Assembly (NCBI GenBank): GCA_934047225.1
Contig: CAKOHE010000018.1
Coordinates: 372,001-436,000 of the forward strand
From: Ypsolopha sequella
Lineage: Eukaryota; Arthropoda; Insecta; Lepidoptera; Ypsolophidae
DNA length: 64,000 nt
Reading direction: 5' to 3'
Part shown: in pieces, positions 31,893 to 42,732 of the stretch
Layout: each line of letters opens with the position of its first letter
How positions within the stretch are numbered: the first letter of the stretch is position 1
Program-made: the position numbers and the translations under genes
Notes under the pieces: generated by a model
Told to the model about the DNA's origin: nothing
The model's input: only the letters and a program-made list of their open reading frames with translations
The model's database searches: none

Positions 31893-33905
31893 TGGCACCT
31901 TCTGATTTACGAGGTCGTACTTGTGGGCGAGTTCTTGATGAAGGATTTTGGCCACTTGGTTGTGTCTGTGCTGATACTCAGTGTTGGCAAGAGCGGAACA
32001 CCCGGAAATAACATGTCGGAGAGATTCTCCAGGATGGGCACATGCCCGGCAGATGTCCTGGGTCCCATCCTTGATAATGTATTTCCGGTAGTTGCGCGTC
32101 TTGATCACCTGATCTTGTATTGCACAGACAAAACCCTCGGTTTCCCCGAAGAGGTCACCAAAGCGCAGCCAATGCATGGAGGTTTTTTTGTCAACATGAG
32201 GCTCGTGAAGGGCCTTGTGAAACCTCCCGTGCAATTCCTTTCCTCGCCACACAGACTCTCGTTCAGCGGTGCTAAGTACAACCGGGTCACGCCATTCTTC
32301 GCTGGCTAAGGACAAAGGGGTGAGTCCTTTATCACATGCCACGACTTCTTTATGGATTGCATCATCCGTTTTCGACAGGAAATAATCCCTGAGACTGCAT
32401 ATTTCACGGTTGTGCATAGCCTTGGCGTTTAAAAAGCCTCGACCACCACACTTCCGCGGGAGATACAGTCTCATGACCGACGATTTCGGATGATGCATCC
32501 TATGAAGGGTCAGGATTGTGCGGACTTTTCTGTCCAGAGCATCTAGTTCGGTCTGAGTCCATCTGAGCACTCCGAATGTGTACATGAGAACAGGCATGAC
32601 CCAAGCATTATAAGCTCGTACCTTATTTCCGCCCGACAAAAAGCTCTCAAGCACTTTTGTCAGGCGATTATAAAATACCCCACAAACGGCTTGTTTCATG
32701 TCTGCTTCATTCACACCGATTGTTTGGGACATGCCCAGATACCGGTATTTTTCAGTCTCAGAAAGGGATTTCAATCGATTGGAGTCGACATCGACTCCAT
32801 CGGAGCGAACAACATGACCCCTCTCCACATGCAAGACCGCACACTTTTCGACCCCTAGCTCCATCCTGATGGAGTTGCTGAAATCATCAGTGATCTTCAA
32901 CAACTCCTCCAGTTTCTGAGCTGTGGGGCCAAAAAGCTTCAGGTCATCCATGTAGAGAAGGGGCGATATCCGCATTCCTCCCCTCCGAAACTGAAAGCCC
33001 GCCGCTGATTTCTCCAAAAGTTGACTCAAAGGGTTCAGCGACAAGCAAAACCAAAGCGGGCTCAGACAATCACCCTGGAAAATACCCCTTTTTATCCGTA
33101 TTTGGTCATCGGCATCCGTCATTTTCTCGCCTGCTAGACTAAGGATAGTACTCCATTGCCCCATACATGCTTCAAGGAAGTGTCGAACTGTATTGTCGAC
33201 TTTGTACAGCTCAAGGACCCTTAGGAGCCAAGAGTGGGGAACCGAGTCGAAAGCCTTTTTGTAGTCTATCCAGGCGGCGGAGAAGTTCCGACGGTTGCGT
33301 CTGACCAGTTTGCCAGCGACCGCGTCAACGAGGAGCAGCTCCTTGCTACCGCGGCTACCACCCCTACATCCGTTCTGAGCATCCGAGATGATGTGATTTT
33401 CAACAATGTGTTGAGAAATCTTGGAGTTCAGAACGGAAGTAAGCGTCTTGTATAGAGTACAAAGACACGTGATGGGGCGGTATTTCGATGGATCCGCGGT
33501 ATCTTCGCTTTTTGGAGCTAAGTGAGTGACTCCGGTAGTTAAGAAGTTCGGGAGCGTACCATCGTCAAGGGCCTGTTGGAACTGCCTTGCGAGGGTAGCA
33601 TGGGAACGCCAGAATCCTTTCAGCCAGTTATGCTGCAGTCCGTCTGGTCCTGGACTTTTCCAGTTCGGGGCTTTACGGACCGCAGCAGTTACGTCCTCCT
33701 TTGAGATTCTGACTGGGTTCATTGGCGTGATAGACGCACATGCTCCCTCGACAGCTTCGAACCACGGGCCCTCCTGATGAGTGACAGGCTGTGACCATAG
33801 GCTTCGCCAGAAGGCGACTACATCAGCCTGCTCCGGTCGAGCGCCTATCGATCTCATTTCCGGACGCTCCAGAGTTCTGTAAAACTTCTTTTGGTCTAAA
33901 GTCCA
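31893..33905 (-). mobile_element. Dong/R4-like LINE 2, RT part
   Basis: The minus-strand frame is open through the whole part. It has RISKEDVTAAVRKAPNWKSP, then YRPITCLCTLYKTLT, the palm AAWIDYKKAFDSVPHSWLL, FQGDCLSPLWFCL, and LLYMDDLKLFG (catalytic MDD near 32960). After the thumb comes ICRACAHPGESLRHVISGC, the CCHC-like finger before the endonuclease, and LVNQKVPYY, where the CR1-like insertion interrupts. It continues at 29639. The single 793-codon frame (34211-31830) is not one gene: its first 100 codons belong to LINE 1, read through the AAT repeat. The 5' end is truncated at 33905. Confidence 0.85.
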
Positions 33906-34950
33906 ATTTATTATTATTATTATTATTATTCTTAATTTCTCTCTTTTTCTAAGAGGTAAAAGTGGCACGGACCGAGGCCAAGTGCAGAGTAGTTTACATG
34001 AATAGGTATGTGTTCTGGGATGAGTTAGACTTAAACTAGTCACAAGATTTTTAGGAATAACACCTGTAGTTGATATTACGATAGGGACTATTTTAACAGT
34101 GTTTACACGCCATTGTGTTTTAATTTCCATAGCCAGATCTTTGTACTTGCTTATTTTTTCTGTGTGTGTCGATTGAAGATTGTGAGTATTGGGTATCGCT
34201 ATATCTATCAAGTAAACTGTGTTCTTTTGTTTGTCGTGAATGGTAATGTCCGGTCGGTTAAAATGTACTGTTTTATCTGTTATGATTGTGCGATCCCAGT
34301 ATATTTTCTAAACGTTATTTTCGAGATTTTTTTCAGGTTTGTATTTATAATATGGGGTCTTTTGGTCTATAAATTTATTCTTGTATGCAAAGTGTTGGTG
34401 TAAAATAGAAGCAACTTGGTCATGCCGATGCTTGTAGTCCGTTTGAACTATAGTTTTACAAGCTCCCGTAATATGCTGAATAGTTTCTGAAGCGCTGCTA
34501 CAGTGTCTGCATAAGTCATTTGATAGATTGCGTTCTTTTATAATATGTTTCCTGTAATTTCTAGTATAAATAACCTGGTCTTGAATAGCGATCATAAATG
34601 CCTCCGGCTCTGGAAAGAGCTCGCCTTGCTTAAGCCATGCATTGGACCAGTTTTTATCAACGTGCAGTTGCTCAAGATCTTTGCGGTGTCTTCCGTGGAG
34701 GCCTTTCTGTCTCCAAGTATCAATTTTTTCGGATGGTAATGTTTGTGACTCATTTACTTGCATGTTTTTATTACTAAGGTTGAGTGGTGTAAGTTTTCTA
34801 TCTATCTCTGTTATGTAGTTGTGTAGCTCTGAATGTTCGGCTTTTGTATGAAAATACTGTCTTAGGGTCGATATTTGTTTGTTGTGTAGGTTTTGTAGAT
34901 CTATTATTCTTCTTCCTCCTTCTAGCCGCGGTAGTGTTAGTCGTTGTGTG
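33906..34950 (-). mobile_element. Dong/R4-like LINE 1, 3' fragment
   Basis: Minus strand. It starts (34950) in a truncated RT C-terminal region, runs through LHGRHRKDLEQLHVDKNW, the finger DLCRHCSSASETIQHITGAC, a frameshift near 34310, the endonuclease region DIAIPNTHNLQ, and a tail ending in (AAT)n at 33909-33930. Diverged from LINE 2, so a separate insertion. It lies between two TAA microsatellites. Confidence 0.8.
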
Positions 34951-35100
34951 CATGATTATTATTATTATTATTATTATACCGCCATCCATCGGTCCCAAGC
35001 ATGGTTTTTGCCTGTGAGCTGTCCTCTTACTCTCCCCCGAATTACTTCGAGGGGTCTCCAAGTAAGATGATGGCACCTCCACAGTCGAGCCCGGCATCAG
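34951..35100 (-). repeat. TAA microsatellite and third LINE 3' end
   Basis: An ATT/TAA run at 34951-34976 is followed (plus strand) by CCGCCATCCATCGG...AGCTGTCC...CCCCCGAATTACTTCGAGG. On the minus strand this is a GC-richer LINE 3' UTR ending in ATA repeats. No coding part is left. 35101-36877 carries only AT-rich DNA, a CGTCA inverted pair (35675/35832) and an ATGTG microsatellite at 36490-36512. Confidence 0.4.
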
Positions 35101-36877
35101 CTCTACTACTAGTATACGTTACAGCGAAAGAAGGATAGACGCTGTATCTATAACTAAGCTATCTTTATTAAGTTGACGACCTAAAGAATTATTTTTTTCG
35201 CATTAATGTAATCAGTATAATATGTGGCTTCAGTTTTTTAGCAGGTAATAGATACGCCTTTTCTATTTCTACTAGAAGGCTTGTTGAGGAAGAAAATTAT
35301 GTGAGATTTAGAAAAGGAACTGACCATTTAAGTAGGTCCTATATTTACCTATAACTTGAGAACTTCTGACTGAAATTTAATAGGATTTGTATTGTCAGTC
35401 AAAATATCTTGAGGACGTTTGGAAGAATGTATAATTGGGTCATAATTCACGGAACCTAAGCAACGGCAGTTGCATTTTAGACGCACAAGTCTGAGAAAAA
35501 AGGAGCTGATGGCAGAGTTACTATAAAAAGATCGGCGAAGAGAACGGTCATCGTGTTGACGGACTTTGTCGACAATTCCCATGGCTTAATTTTTAAAAGA
35601 TTTTTTTTTTCAGGGTATTTACGTCATTTTGGGACAATTATTTTTTTATGATTTTTTAAAGAATTGTCCGATATGACGTCACTTGAGAATTTTAGACATC
35701 ACACTGATTGTGATGTGTGATTGCTTATAAAAAAGTGGTCTGTCTCTGTCTGTCTACTCATCTGTCATCAAGCTGTCAAATTGGTCGGAAAATTTATCTT
35801 GAAAGCAAAAGGACACATTTCTAAACAGCCATTTCTCAAGTGACGTCACATGAAGGCAAATGGAAGTTGCAGCTTTTTCGTAAAAATATCCATCATCATG
35901 AGGTTTTTTTGGCCACAATTTCTAAAATACGGCTTATTAAACCTAAATCTCGAAATGGTTTTCGAATTAACTAGGTACTCCATGCGCCAGTTGGCAATTT
36001 GTTGAAACAAGCAAACTCATTAAAGTGTCATTAAAAAATAATTTTGTTGTGAAGTGCATAGAATGTATTATATAGATGATTAATATGTACAAGTGACGAG
36101 CATGTTTGATCAAGTGCATCAACAGAAACGTTACAATCAACTGCGAGAGTAGGTACTGTGTGATTTTACAAGGCTAAGGCAATTATTTTCGTTATTTATT
36201 TATGTTTTGATGACAATTTCCTCATTTTTGGAATCGTTGTCATTAGTATGCCGCCGTCTGTGTGTAAAAATCCAAGCCGTCTTCGCACAGATTTCAGTGA
36301 TCGCGGAGTGCAGGCAGAACGCGGCGGATATAACCCGGTCACTGCTCTAAGGTTACGGACGATATTCGTTTCGCAATCTACACTAAAAATGTCGGATTTA
36401 CATTATTAGATTTTATCGGAGTTTAATGTTTATGTTGGTTACGAGCTACGACTGCATAATCTGGCAGAATTCTAGTCATCTCTCGAGCACATGTGATGTG
36501 ATGTGATGTGATGCCTCTAAATAGAAAAAAAGGCAGACGGAGTTGCCGCTAAGTAAAACCTGAAGCATAGCAATGGCGGCCGTTATTGTATAAATTAAAT
36601 ATACCTGTGATAATTAAATGTTCGTACCTTAGTTAATTTGTTAAATATTGTATTTTGAGATTAAATTCGACTTGTAAAAAGTGTTTTATATGTAACTATT
36701 TTACATGTTATGGCATAACGCAGGGCAGCTTGGATTGACTGACAATACAAAAGACACATAGTTTCCTAAATAGAGTGCGGGTGTACTTCAAATTATTCGA
36801 ACAAACGAACCAAACGCAGACATAGTGAAGTGGTGTGGCGGTATCGTGCGTGCAATGAATCGGAACGGACCTGTTAC

Positions 36878-36984
36878 CTCCGATCTTAGCCGCAAGCCAG
36901 CCACCCAGTAGCTGCGTCACCAGATACCCGTAGAAGAACGAGCTCAGCACCAGGCCCTTCGTCAGGGAGCTCAAACTCGGGCAA
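36878..36984 (-). CDS. MFS transporter exon (SLC17/sialin-like), partial
   Basis: Minus-strand exon between acceptor CACATTCCAG and donor GGAG|GTAACA, 107 nt. It encodes [20 protein letters not shown] then [11 protein letters not shown]. This is transmembrane helix 2 and the following loop of the SLC17 anion/phosphate cotransporter group (family form: [23 protein letters not shown]). No other exon of such a transporter is seen within several kb on either side. It is either one exon of a host gene with very long introns or a captured exon. Confidence 0.6.
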
Positions 36985-37282
36985 CTGGAATGTGGGAGAA
37001 AACATAATGAAAATATTTATAATATTGTACTCTGCAACTTTATGTTTTTCCATTAAGACCAGTATTTCCGCGGAGCCCACGCAGAGGCTTTGCAGCAGGC
37101 GCGTGCACAGCATATTTAACCTAGGTAGGCAGAATTAATTTTGACAAATGAAAATGAAAATAAAATATATGAGTAAGCTTGTTCATATGATGACAGTAAA
37201 AGAAGTAAAGTTCTGACCACCTCAAGTAGGTTTGTAACTTTCACGGACTATCTAACTTTCTAAAATATACTCGTAATATTTT

Positions 37283-37480
37283 TTATTTCATTGGCGAGTT
37301 ACCGTTCCTTTCTTTTGACACAACTGTGTAGTTCTGGTATACACTTCCTTGAATTGTGGCCTTTCGTTTCTCCTCAAAAGATAATTTTCCGAACGCCTGA
37401 TTTTTCAATTTTGTCAAACAAGCAAGGCCGTCGTCGCAAGTTTCACAAATAAATTTTTCCATTTCAACACAACAAACCAA
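37283..37480 (-). CDS. Small hypothetical ORF, Cys-pair
   Basis: 65 codons from ATG 37480 (a second ATG gives MEKFICETCDDGLACLTKLK). It has a C-x2-C pair, then a basic region FGKLSFEEKRKATIQGS. A possible donor (GAACG|GTAACT) lies near its end, so it might be a first exon. Family unknown. Nothing else is supported in 36985-37282 or 37481-38380. Confidence 0.25.
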   Translation of the reverse strand: MVCCVEMEKFICETCDDGLACLTKLKNQAFGKLSFEEKRKATIQGSVYQNYTVVSKERNGNSPMK

Positions 37481-38382
37481 CCATCAAAATCACCGAACCA
37501 ATACTACTTATTTATATATACACTAAGAAACCGAAATCTGCTCTGAATAACGTAAATAAACAAACATTCCACGCGCGATAACACCAGAAAGAAAACTAAT
37601 AAAAACAAACAAAATGCTTTCTTCGCAATGAGACAACTGATGCAACACGGATAAATTAAAAAGGTGAGACATTCCTTTTACTCCTTTGGCGACTGCATAC
37701 TACGTAATAATTATGTAGCGTACTAACGAGGCAGAGCTTTTATTTGCAGAATTGACTTTTACGGCGCGAAGATAAGGGTATTTAATATATTTAATAGCAA
37801 AATACAAATGAATAATTTATTGTGGTTTTGTAATCGAGCTCAAAGCGAGCCATGGATGTTTGCGTGCTGTACTTGCGTGAACGAGAATTTTAAAGTGTGC
37901 GTGATTAGGCTGCCTTTAGTAGCTTCTTCGGTCATACAAAGTACGCGTGTTCTTAATGGAAGTTTGAATTTCCGCGCTCTACCGCGCGTAACCGCGCATT
38001 GTTATTGGTCAAGAGACTGTGTTTAACTGTAAAGCGCTGAACTTATTGCAAGGTAGGCAGTGCCTTTATGCCTTTATGGACGGCACGCCTCTGCTTTGCA
38101 GAGCCCTAGGCCTCCACGGAGCACACTTTGAGTATGGCTAGATTAGGGCATCACGTCTCGGGGGCACCATAAACAGCAACTAAAAAATATTTTCTAGCAC
38201 ATGAAAGGCAAGGCTTATTAAATATTCGCGCGTAATTAAATTGACTACTTTGAATAATGAGATGTCGTTGCGTTGAACCCACGATTTGAAAATCTTCCAA
38301 ATAGTCAGCAAGGTATTAAAAACGGACGACGCAGATGATGCTACAAAATTTTCGCTTTATTAATATTGTACATATACCTAAA

Positions 38383-38640
38383 ACACCGGCCAAGTGCGAG
38401 TCAGGCTCGCGTACCTAGGGTTCCGTATTTTGAATCATAAATTTAATTATGTCATTTTTTTTTCGTGAATTTCTCAACCGCTTTATTTTTTCTGTAATCT
38501 TTACGTAAATATATTATATTACCGAGATTTTTTTCATATTTTTTTGTCCACTAGTTTTGGAGATAAGGGGGGGGGGGGGGGGTGGACATACATATATTTT
38601 TGGGGCTTTTTAAAGATTCCTCGAAACCAGTGCCAGTAAA
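38383..38640 (+). repeat. Lepidopteran interspersed repeat with G-run
   Basis: ACCGGCCAAGTGCGAGTCAG then GCTCGCG-ACC-AGGGTTCCGTA is a block repeated many times in moth and butterfly genomes, by recall. It is followed by an AT-rich body, a G-run of about 17 at 38567-38582 and a TTTTGGGGCTTTTTAAAGAT region. Confidence 0.6.
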
Positions 38641-38759
38641 TATAGAAAAAGTATATATTTTCACAACCAACTTTTTAATACCTACAATTTGATACCCCAT
38701 TTTGTATTTTTATGATATATATTTTTTTATTTATTATACTTCTTTTTTTAAATTTCTCA

Positions 38760-38880
38760 TTTGTGCTCAAGTTTATTCGACAAACACGCCCTTATCAAGA
38801 AAGTTAAAGTTAAACATGTTCCTGCACCATGGCTGACTCATGATATTCGCAACCGTAACACTGCTTAGCGTAAAGGAGAT
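38760..38880 (+). pseudogene. CR1-like LINE relic, left part
   Basis: SLFDKHALIKKVKVKHVPAP then WLTHDIRNRNTA, stop, RKGD. This is the endonuclease-RT linker of CR1-type LINEs. It continues in frame at 43132 once the ISL2EU-like transposon is removed. Confidence 0.7.
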
Positions 38881-39435
38881 CACCCACCGTTCATACATTT
38901 TCTGACCAATTATTTTTATGCCGGCCAAGAAAAAAAAATGCATTATTCTAATAGGTCTTGAAGGTCTAAGAAAAAAAAACTATGAGGCCTAAGTCATACG
39001 ATGGTTATCCGAGATGATAAATCACTTCGAATTATTCTATTGTCAAGAAATAATAACAAATAGTAAAGTCCTTTTTTTTGTTATTTAGTAAGTAAGCACA
39101 TACCACAAACCGCACTGCTTGGCTCAGGTAGTACATAGTACCCTCTCTTTCGCACTTATGGATCGATGGCTGTAAGTGCAAGTGAGTAAGCAGGTACCAC
39201 AAATACCGGTTTTCATTATATCTCTCGCTCACACTTATGGGGCGACTGCCGAAAGGGTTTCTGTATCAGGTACACGTTGTCAATTGTTCCCATATCATTT
39301 CAGTTATCCATGCAACTCCTGTTACATCGGACGGCTATTACTCTCACTTTCTGAGCTCACTTTGTTTTGTTATTGTTATTTGTTGACGTAGTGTTGTTAC
39401 TGTTACTGTTTTTTGTTTGTTGTTATCACGGCAAC

Positions 39436-39555
39436 ATGTTGTGCATAAACTGTCGAGAACCATGTGAAGGTCGAAGGACTTATACGTGGGCTTCTCGAGA
39501 AGAACTACACATTGAAATAGCTCAGATTATTATCGAGGAGCTAATGGAGAGACAG
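39436..39555 (+). CDS. ISL2EU-like transposase, exon 1 (zinc-finger half)
   Basis: ATG at 39436, 40 codons, donor CAG|GTAATA, phase 0. MLCINCREPCEG supplies a C-x2-C pair; exon 2 begins with IICRPCW, a second C-x2-C, so a treble-clef-like N-terminal zinc finger is split by the intron. Upstream 38881-39435 is the left inverted repeat and promoter region. The intron (39556-40229) holds a stem-loop at 40046-40190. Confidence 0.75.
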
Positions 39556-40045
39556 GTAATAAAAATATTATTGTTTTGTACCCTATCAGTAAGACGCTGG
39601 CCTATCAATCTTATTATATTATTAACACCGACCGACCATGGACTTACGTGAGTTTTACGGAACTTATGTAGTATTTGTTGCTTTAAGGAAAACACCGTGA
39701 TAAAACCTGCATGCCCTAAAAAGCGTGTATTTGTGTCCGAGGTACGGTGATAGGGCTCACCACCCATCACGATTAGACCGTAATAAATCGTCGGTGAACG
39801 GTGGGTGACGAATGTTACTACTCAATAACACCACAGTCTACACTCTGAAACACCCCTGACAACCACTGATACTATAGTACCTACTTACGAAAGGATCTCT
39901 GCAACTGCGTGGGATGTGTTTTCATATTTTTTTTTTTGTTTATTTGAATGGTATAAAAAATTGTATTACAGTGACTGTGGTGTAAAACATCGATGTAGGA
40001 TTTTAAAGAAAAACTTATTTACGTATTGTCGTAGTAAATCTTCTA

Positions 40046-40190
40046 AGTTATCTTCTAAGAAACGTACCAGGTGCGGCTTATCAGAATCGAGAGGTGAGCT
40101 GTCCGAGATATTGTCGCTGTGTGTATGCGTTAGTTCATGCGTACTGGCACGCACACATGTTAGCCGCACCTGGTACGTTTCTTAGAAAAT
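40046..40190. repeat. Stem-loop inside the transposase intron
   Basis: TCTAAGAAACGTACCAGGTG (40050-40081 region) recurs inverted at 40160-40187 (CACCTGGTACGTTTCTTAGA) around an 80-bp loop. The arms are almost perfect, about 30 bp. Probably a small MITE; it could affect splicing of the transposase intron. Confidence 0.75.
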
Positions 40191-40229
40191 AGCTTACTAT
40201 TGTGTTTTAACTATGGTATTGTCTTTTAG

Positions 40230-42149
40230 GAAGAACCGACGGACATCATTTGCCGACCATGTTGGCAAAGAGCTGAAAGAACGCATCTACGACGTATTCG
40301 CGAGGCACGTCAGGACGATGTACCAGTGGATGAGCCTGCCGAAGAAGTCGATAACCGTCACCCTATAACATTGACTTTGCCGGGATTTGTTCGGACACCG
40401 AACACTGCCAATAGCTGTATTTATCAACATTGCGAGAATGTTTCTAGACATAAAATACCAAATGAAGTGGTTTTGCGTATGCTGTGTCGTTACGCTCTAT
40501 TCATACCAGATATTGCTCGAGTTTGTCAAGAACACTTAGAGCAGGACGTTTGGCATACACTGCCGTTACAAGAAAATCTGATTGAAGATTTTACAGCCTC
40601 CCAAATAGTAAGTGCTCTGACGATTTTGACTAGTCATATTACAATAGATGTTTTAAACTTCGAGGAATATCGAGTAATAAATGAAAATGAATTCCACGAT
40701 TGGACAGGCCTTATTCATGAGCAGTTTACTGATTTACTCGAAAATACTCCAAGTCTTAATGATAACAGTCAACAGAAGACTATATTGGCGGCTTTATTAG
40801 TTAAACTTCGAACAGGAGATTCAAACGCAAGACTTGCAAGATTATTCAAAACAAGTGAATCCCGTTTTCAGCGGCTGTTAACAATTGGCAGAGATTCAAT
40901 GATGCGTGATTTTGTTCCCTTGCACTTAGGGTTCGACCATATGTCTAGAGAAGATGTGGCCCAAAGAAACTTACTGATTCCAGAAACACTATTTGGAAAT
41001 CCGGGTAGTCCCCCAGGAGAAAGAAAGGCCATAATAATGTGCGATGGTACATATATATACAATCAGAAAAGTGCAAACTACCCTTTCCAAAGAAAATCTT
41101 TCAGCAGTAACCATAAACACAGGAATCTTACGAAACCATTTTTATTCGTGTGTTGTGATGGTCATATAATTGATGTGTCCGGACCACATGCTGCTACCAC
41201 TTCTGACGCAACAATAATCAATTCTGTGATAGATAACGAAGAGAGTGTCATTCATTGGTTTTTTGGACCAGGGGATGTTTTTATTTTGGATCGTGGCTTT
41301 AGAGACGCAATACACAACCTACAATCTCATGGATATTCAGTACATATGCCACAAACAAAATATGCCAACGAGACCCAGCTTACGACCGAACAAGCAAATA
41401 ACTCCAGACGTGTGACAATATGTCGTTGGGTGATAGAGGTAGTAAATGGGCGAATTAAAAGGGATTTTCGCTTGTTGCGCGTTGTATTTAACAATCGCGC
41501 CTTATTCCACATGATGGAATACTTTAAAATCAGTGCAGCAATAATAAATGCGTACCATACATTAATTGTGGACAATGTGCGGGCCCCAACATTTTTAGAA
41601 ATAATTCGTGAGAGAATGAATGTTCCAAACACTTTGTCAGATCTAGTGAATAGATACAACTACAATAGAAGGCGTGCCCAATTCCAGTCAATGGACGCAA
41701 ACATGCCCGGGATCCAGTTTCCCGTGTTGACAGAAGAAGAGTTAATACTGTTTGCTCTCGGGACTTACCAAATAAAACAGGCAAGAAGCTATTATGCACA
41801 GCATCTACAGCCAAATGGGACGTTTTTAATAGAACTCGGACAACAAATACCTGCTGAACATGTGCGTGAACTAGAAGGAAGGGATCTCTATATTTTGAGA
41901 GGTCGAATTCAATCCCGACATGTCCGTTCAAGAACATATTATGTGTATTTGGGTATAGACAGAGCTTTGAGTGGTCGACAAGCGATCGCTCATTATTATT
42001 GCACATGCAATATTGGTAAAAGAACAGTCGGGTGCTGCTCGCACATAATGTGCATTGTTTGGTACATGGGATTCGCAAGACATGAACCATCAATAAACAT
42101 TCCTGCGGAAGGATTGGAAGATTTATTTGTAAGGCCAGGAGAGCTTTAA
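40230..42149 (+). CDS. ISL2EU-like transposase, exon 2 (DDE_Tnp_4 + SWIM)
   Basis: Acceptor GTCTTTTAG; 639 codons to TAA. With exon 1 the protein is 679 residues. An HTH-like region near residues 200-240 (LRTGDSNARLARLFKTSESR) precedes the RNase H-fold catalytic core: Asp312 in MCDGTYIY, Asp394 in FILDRGF, Glu443 in RWVIEVVNGRIK, the DDE triad. KPFLFVCCDGHIIDVSGPHA is characteristic of the DDE_Tnp_4 group. The C-terminus has a SWIM zinc finger, C631-x-C633...C643-x-H645 (CTCN, CCSH). The frame is intact, all catalytic and zinc residues are present, and it may be functional. It catalyses cut-and-paste transposition of its own element. The assignment to ISL2EU rather than another IS5-like group is from memory. 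Confidence 0.8.
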   Translation, partial: EEPTDIICRPCWQRAERTHLRRIREARQDDVPVDEPAEEVDNRHPITLTLPGFVRTPNTANSCIYQHCENVSRHKIPNEVVLRMLCRYALFIPDIARVCQEHLEQDVWHTLPLQENLIEDFTASQIVSALTILTSHITIDVLNFEEYRVINENEFHDWTGLIHEQFTDLLENTPSLNDNSQQKTILAALLVKLRTGDSNARLARLFKTSESRFQRLLTIGRDSMMRDFVPLHLGFDHMSREDVAQRNLLIPETLFGNPGSPPGERKAIIMCDGTYIYNQKSANYPFQRKSFSSNHKHRNLTKPFLFVCCDGHIIDVSGPHAATTSDATIINSVIDNEESVIHWFFGPGDVFILDRGFRDAIHNLQSHGYSVHMPQTKYANETQLTTEQANNSRRVTICRWVIEVVNGRIKRDFRLLRVVFNNRALFHMMEYFKISAAIINAYHTLIVDNVRAPTFLEIIRERMNVPNTLSDLVNRYNYNRRRAQFQSMDANMPGIQFPVLTEEELILFALGTYQIKQARSYYAQHLQPNGTFLIELGQQIPAEHVRELEGRDLYILRGRIQSRHVRSRTYYVYLGIDRALSGRQAIAHYYCTCNIGKRTVGCCSHIMCIVWYMGFARHEPSINIPAEGLEDLFVRPGEL

Positions 42150-42272
42150 ATCCAGAGTAACCATGTAATTATTAAGCAATCAATAAAATATAAAAACTCG
42201 AATTCTTTTGTTTTATTTTGCGAAATAAGAATCATGACATGACTCGGGCAAAAACATTAAGATAGTAGTTAA

Positions 42273-42732
42273 TGTGGATGCAATGAATCGCATCCACAAA
42301 CGTAAAACTTATGTTTATTTTCTTATTTTGAAAAAATATTAGATTAATTTGATTTATGGCAATATGCGACATTAGTTGAATGTTAGTTAGGCATTTGTAG
42401 CGAAGTTGTGTTATTTTATGCTTTCCGTTGCAAATGATTTTGCATTACAACTATAAACGCGCTTTAAAGTCGTTGTGCAGGATTATCTTTTTACAACGCA
42501 CAGTTTAATTCGAGACAAAGGAAAAGTCAACCTGCCTCCATACAAGTAATAAAAATGAATATACAAATACCTTACAGATCCTTAACAAAGTAATGCATGG
42601 AATAACACAGCTTTGTTAGAAAAGCACAATTAACATTAAACTATTGTCGCATACTGCCATAAATCACATAGTTAAAAATAAGAAAGACAATCATAAGTTT
42701 TACATTTGGGAACGCGATCCATCGCATCCACC
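42273..42732. mobile_element. TTAA-type MITE B, clean copy
   Basis: 460 bp. TGTGGATGCAATGAATCGCA...AAACGTAAAACTTATG at the left and the inverse of GGTGGATGCGATGGATCGCG at the right; TTAA duplicated at 42269-42272 and 42733-42736. Non-coding. It inserted into the ISL2EU-like transposon, so it is the younger of the two. Related to 994-2651. Confidence 0.8.

Noticed and set aside
31818..32309. + strand ORF of 163 codons
   Set aside because: Antisense of the LINE RT; begins in the 3' UTR of the inserted CR1-like element and shows no domain.
38383..38640. Integrated bracovirus or other viral segment
   Set aside because: The recognisable block is a general moth repeat; no viral gene or integration motif is visible.
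41530..42093. Minus-strand ORF of 187 codons
   Set aside because: Shadow of the intact DDE transposase exon on the + strand.
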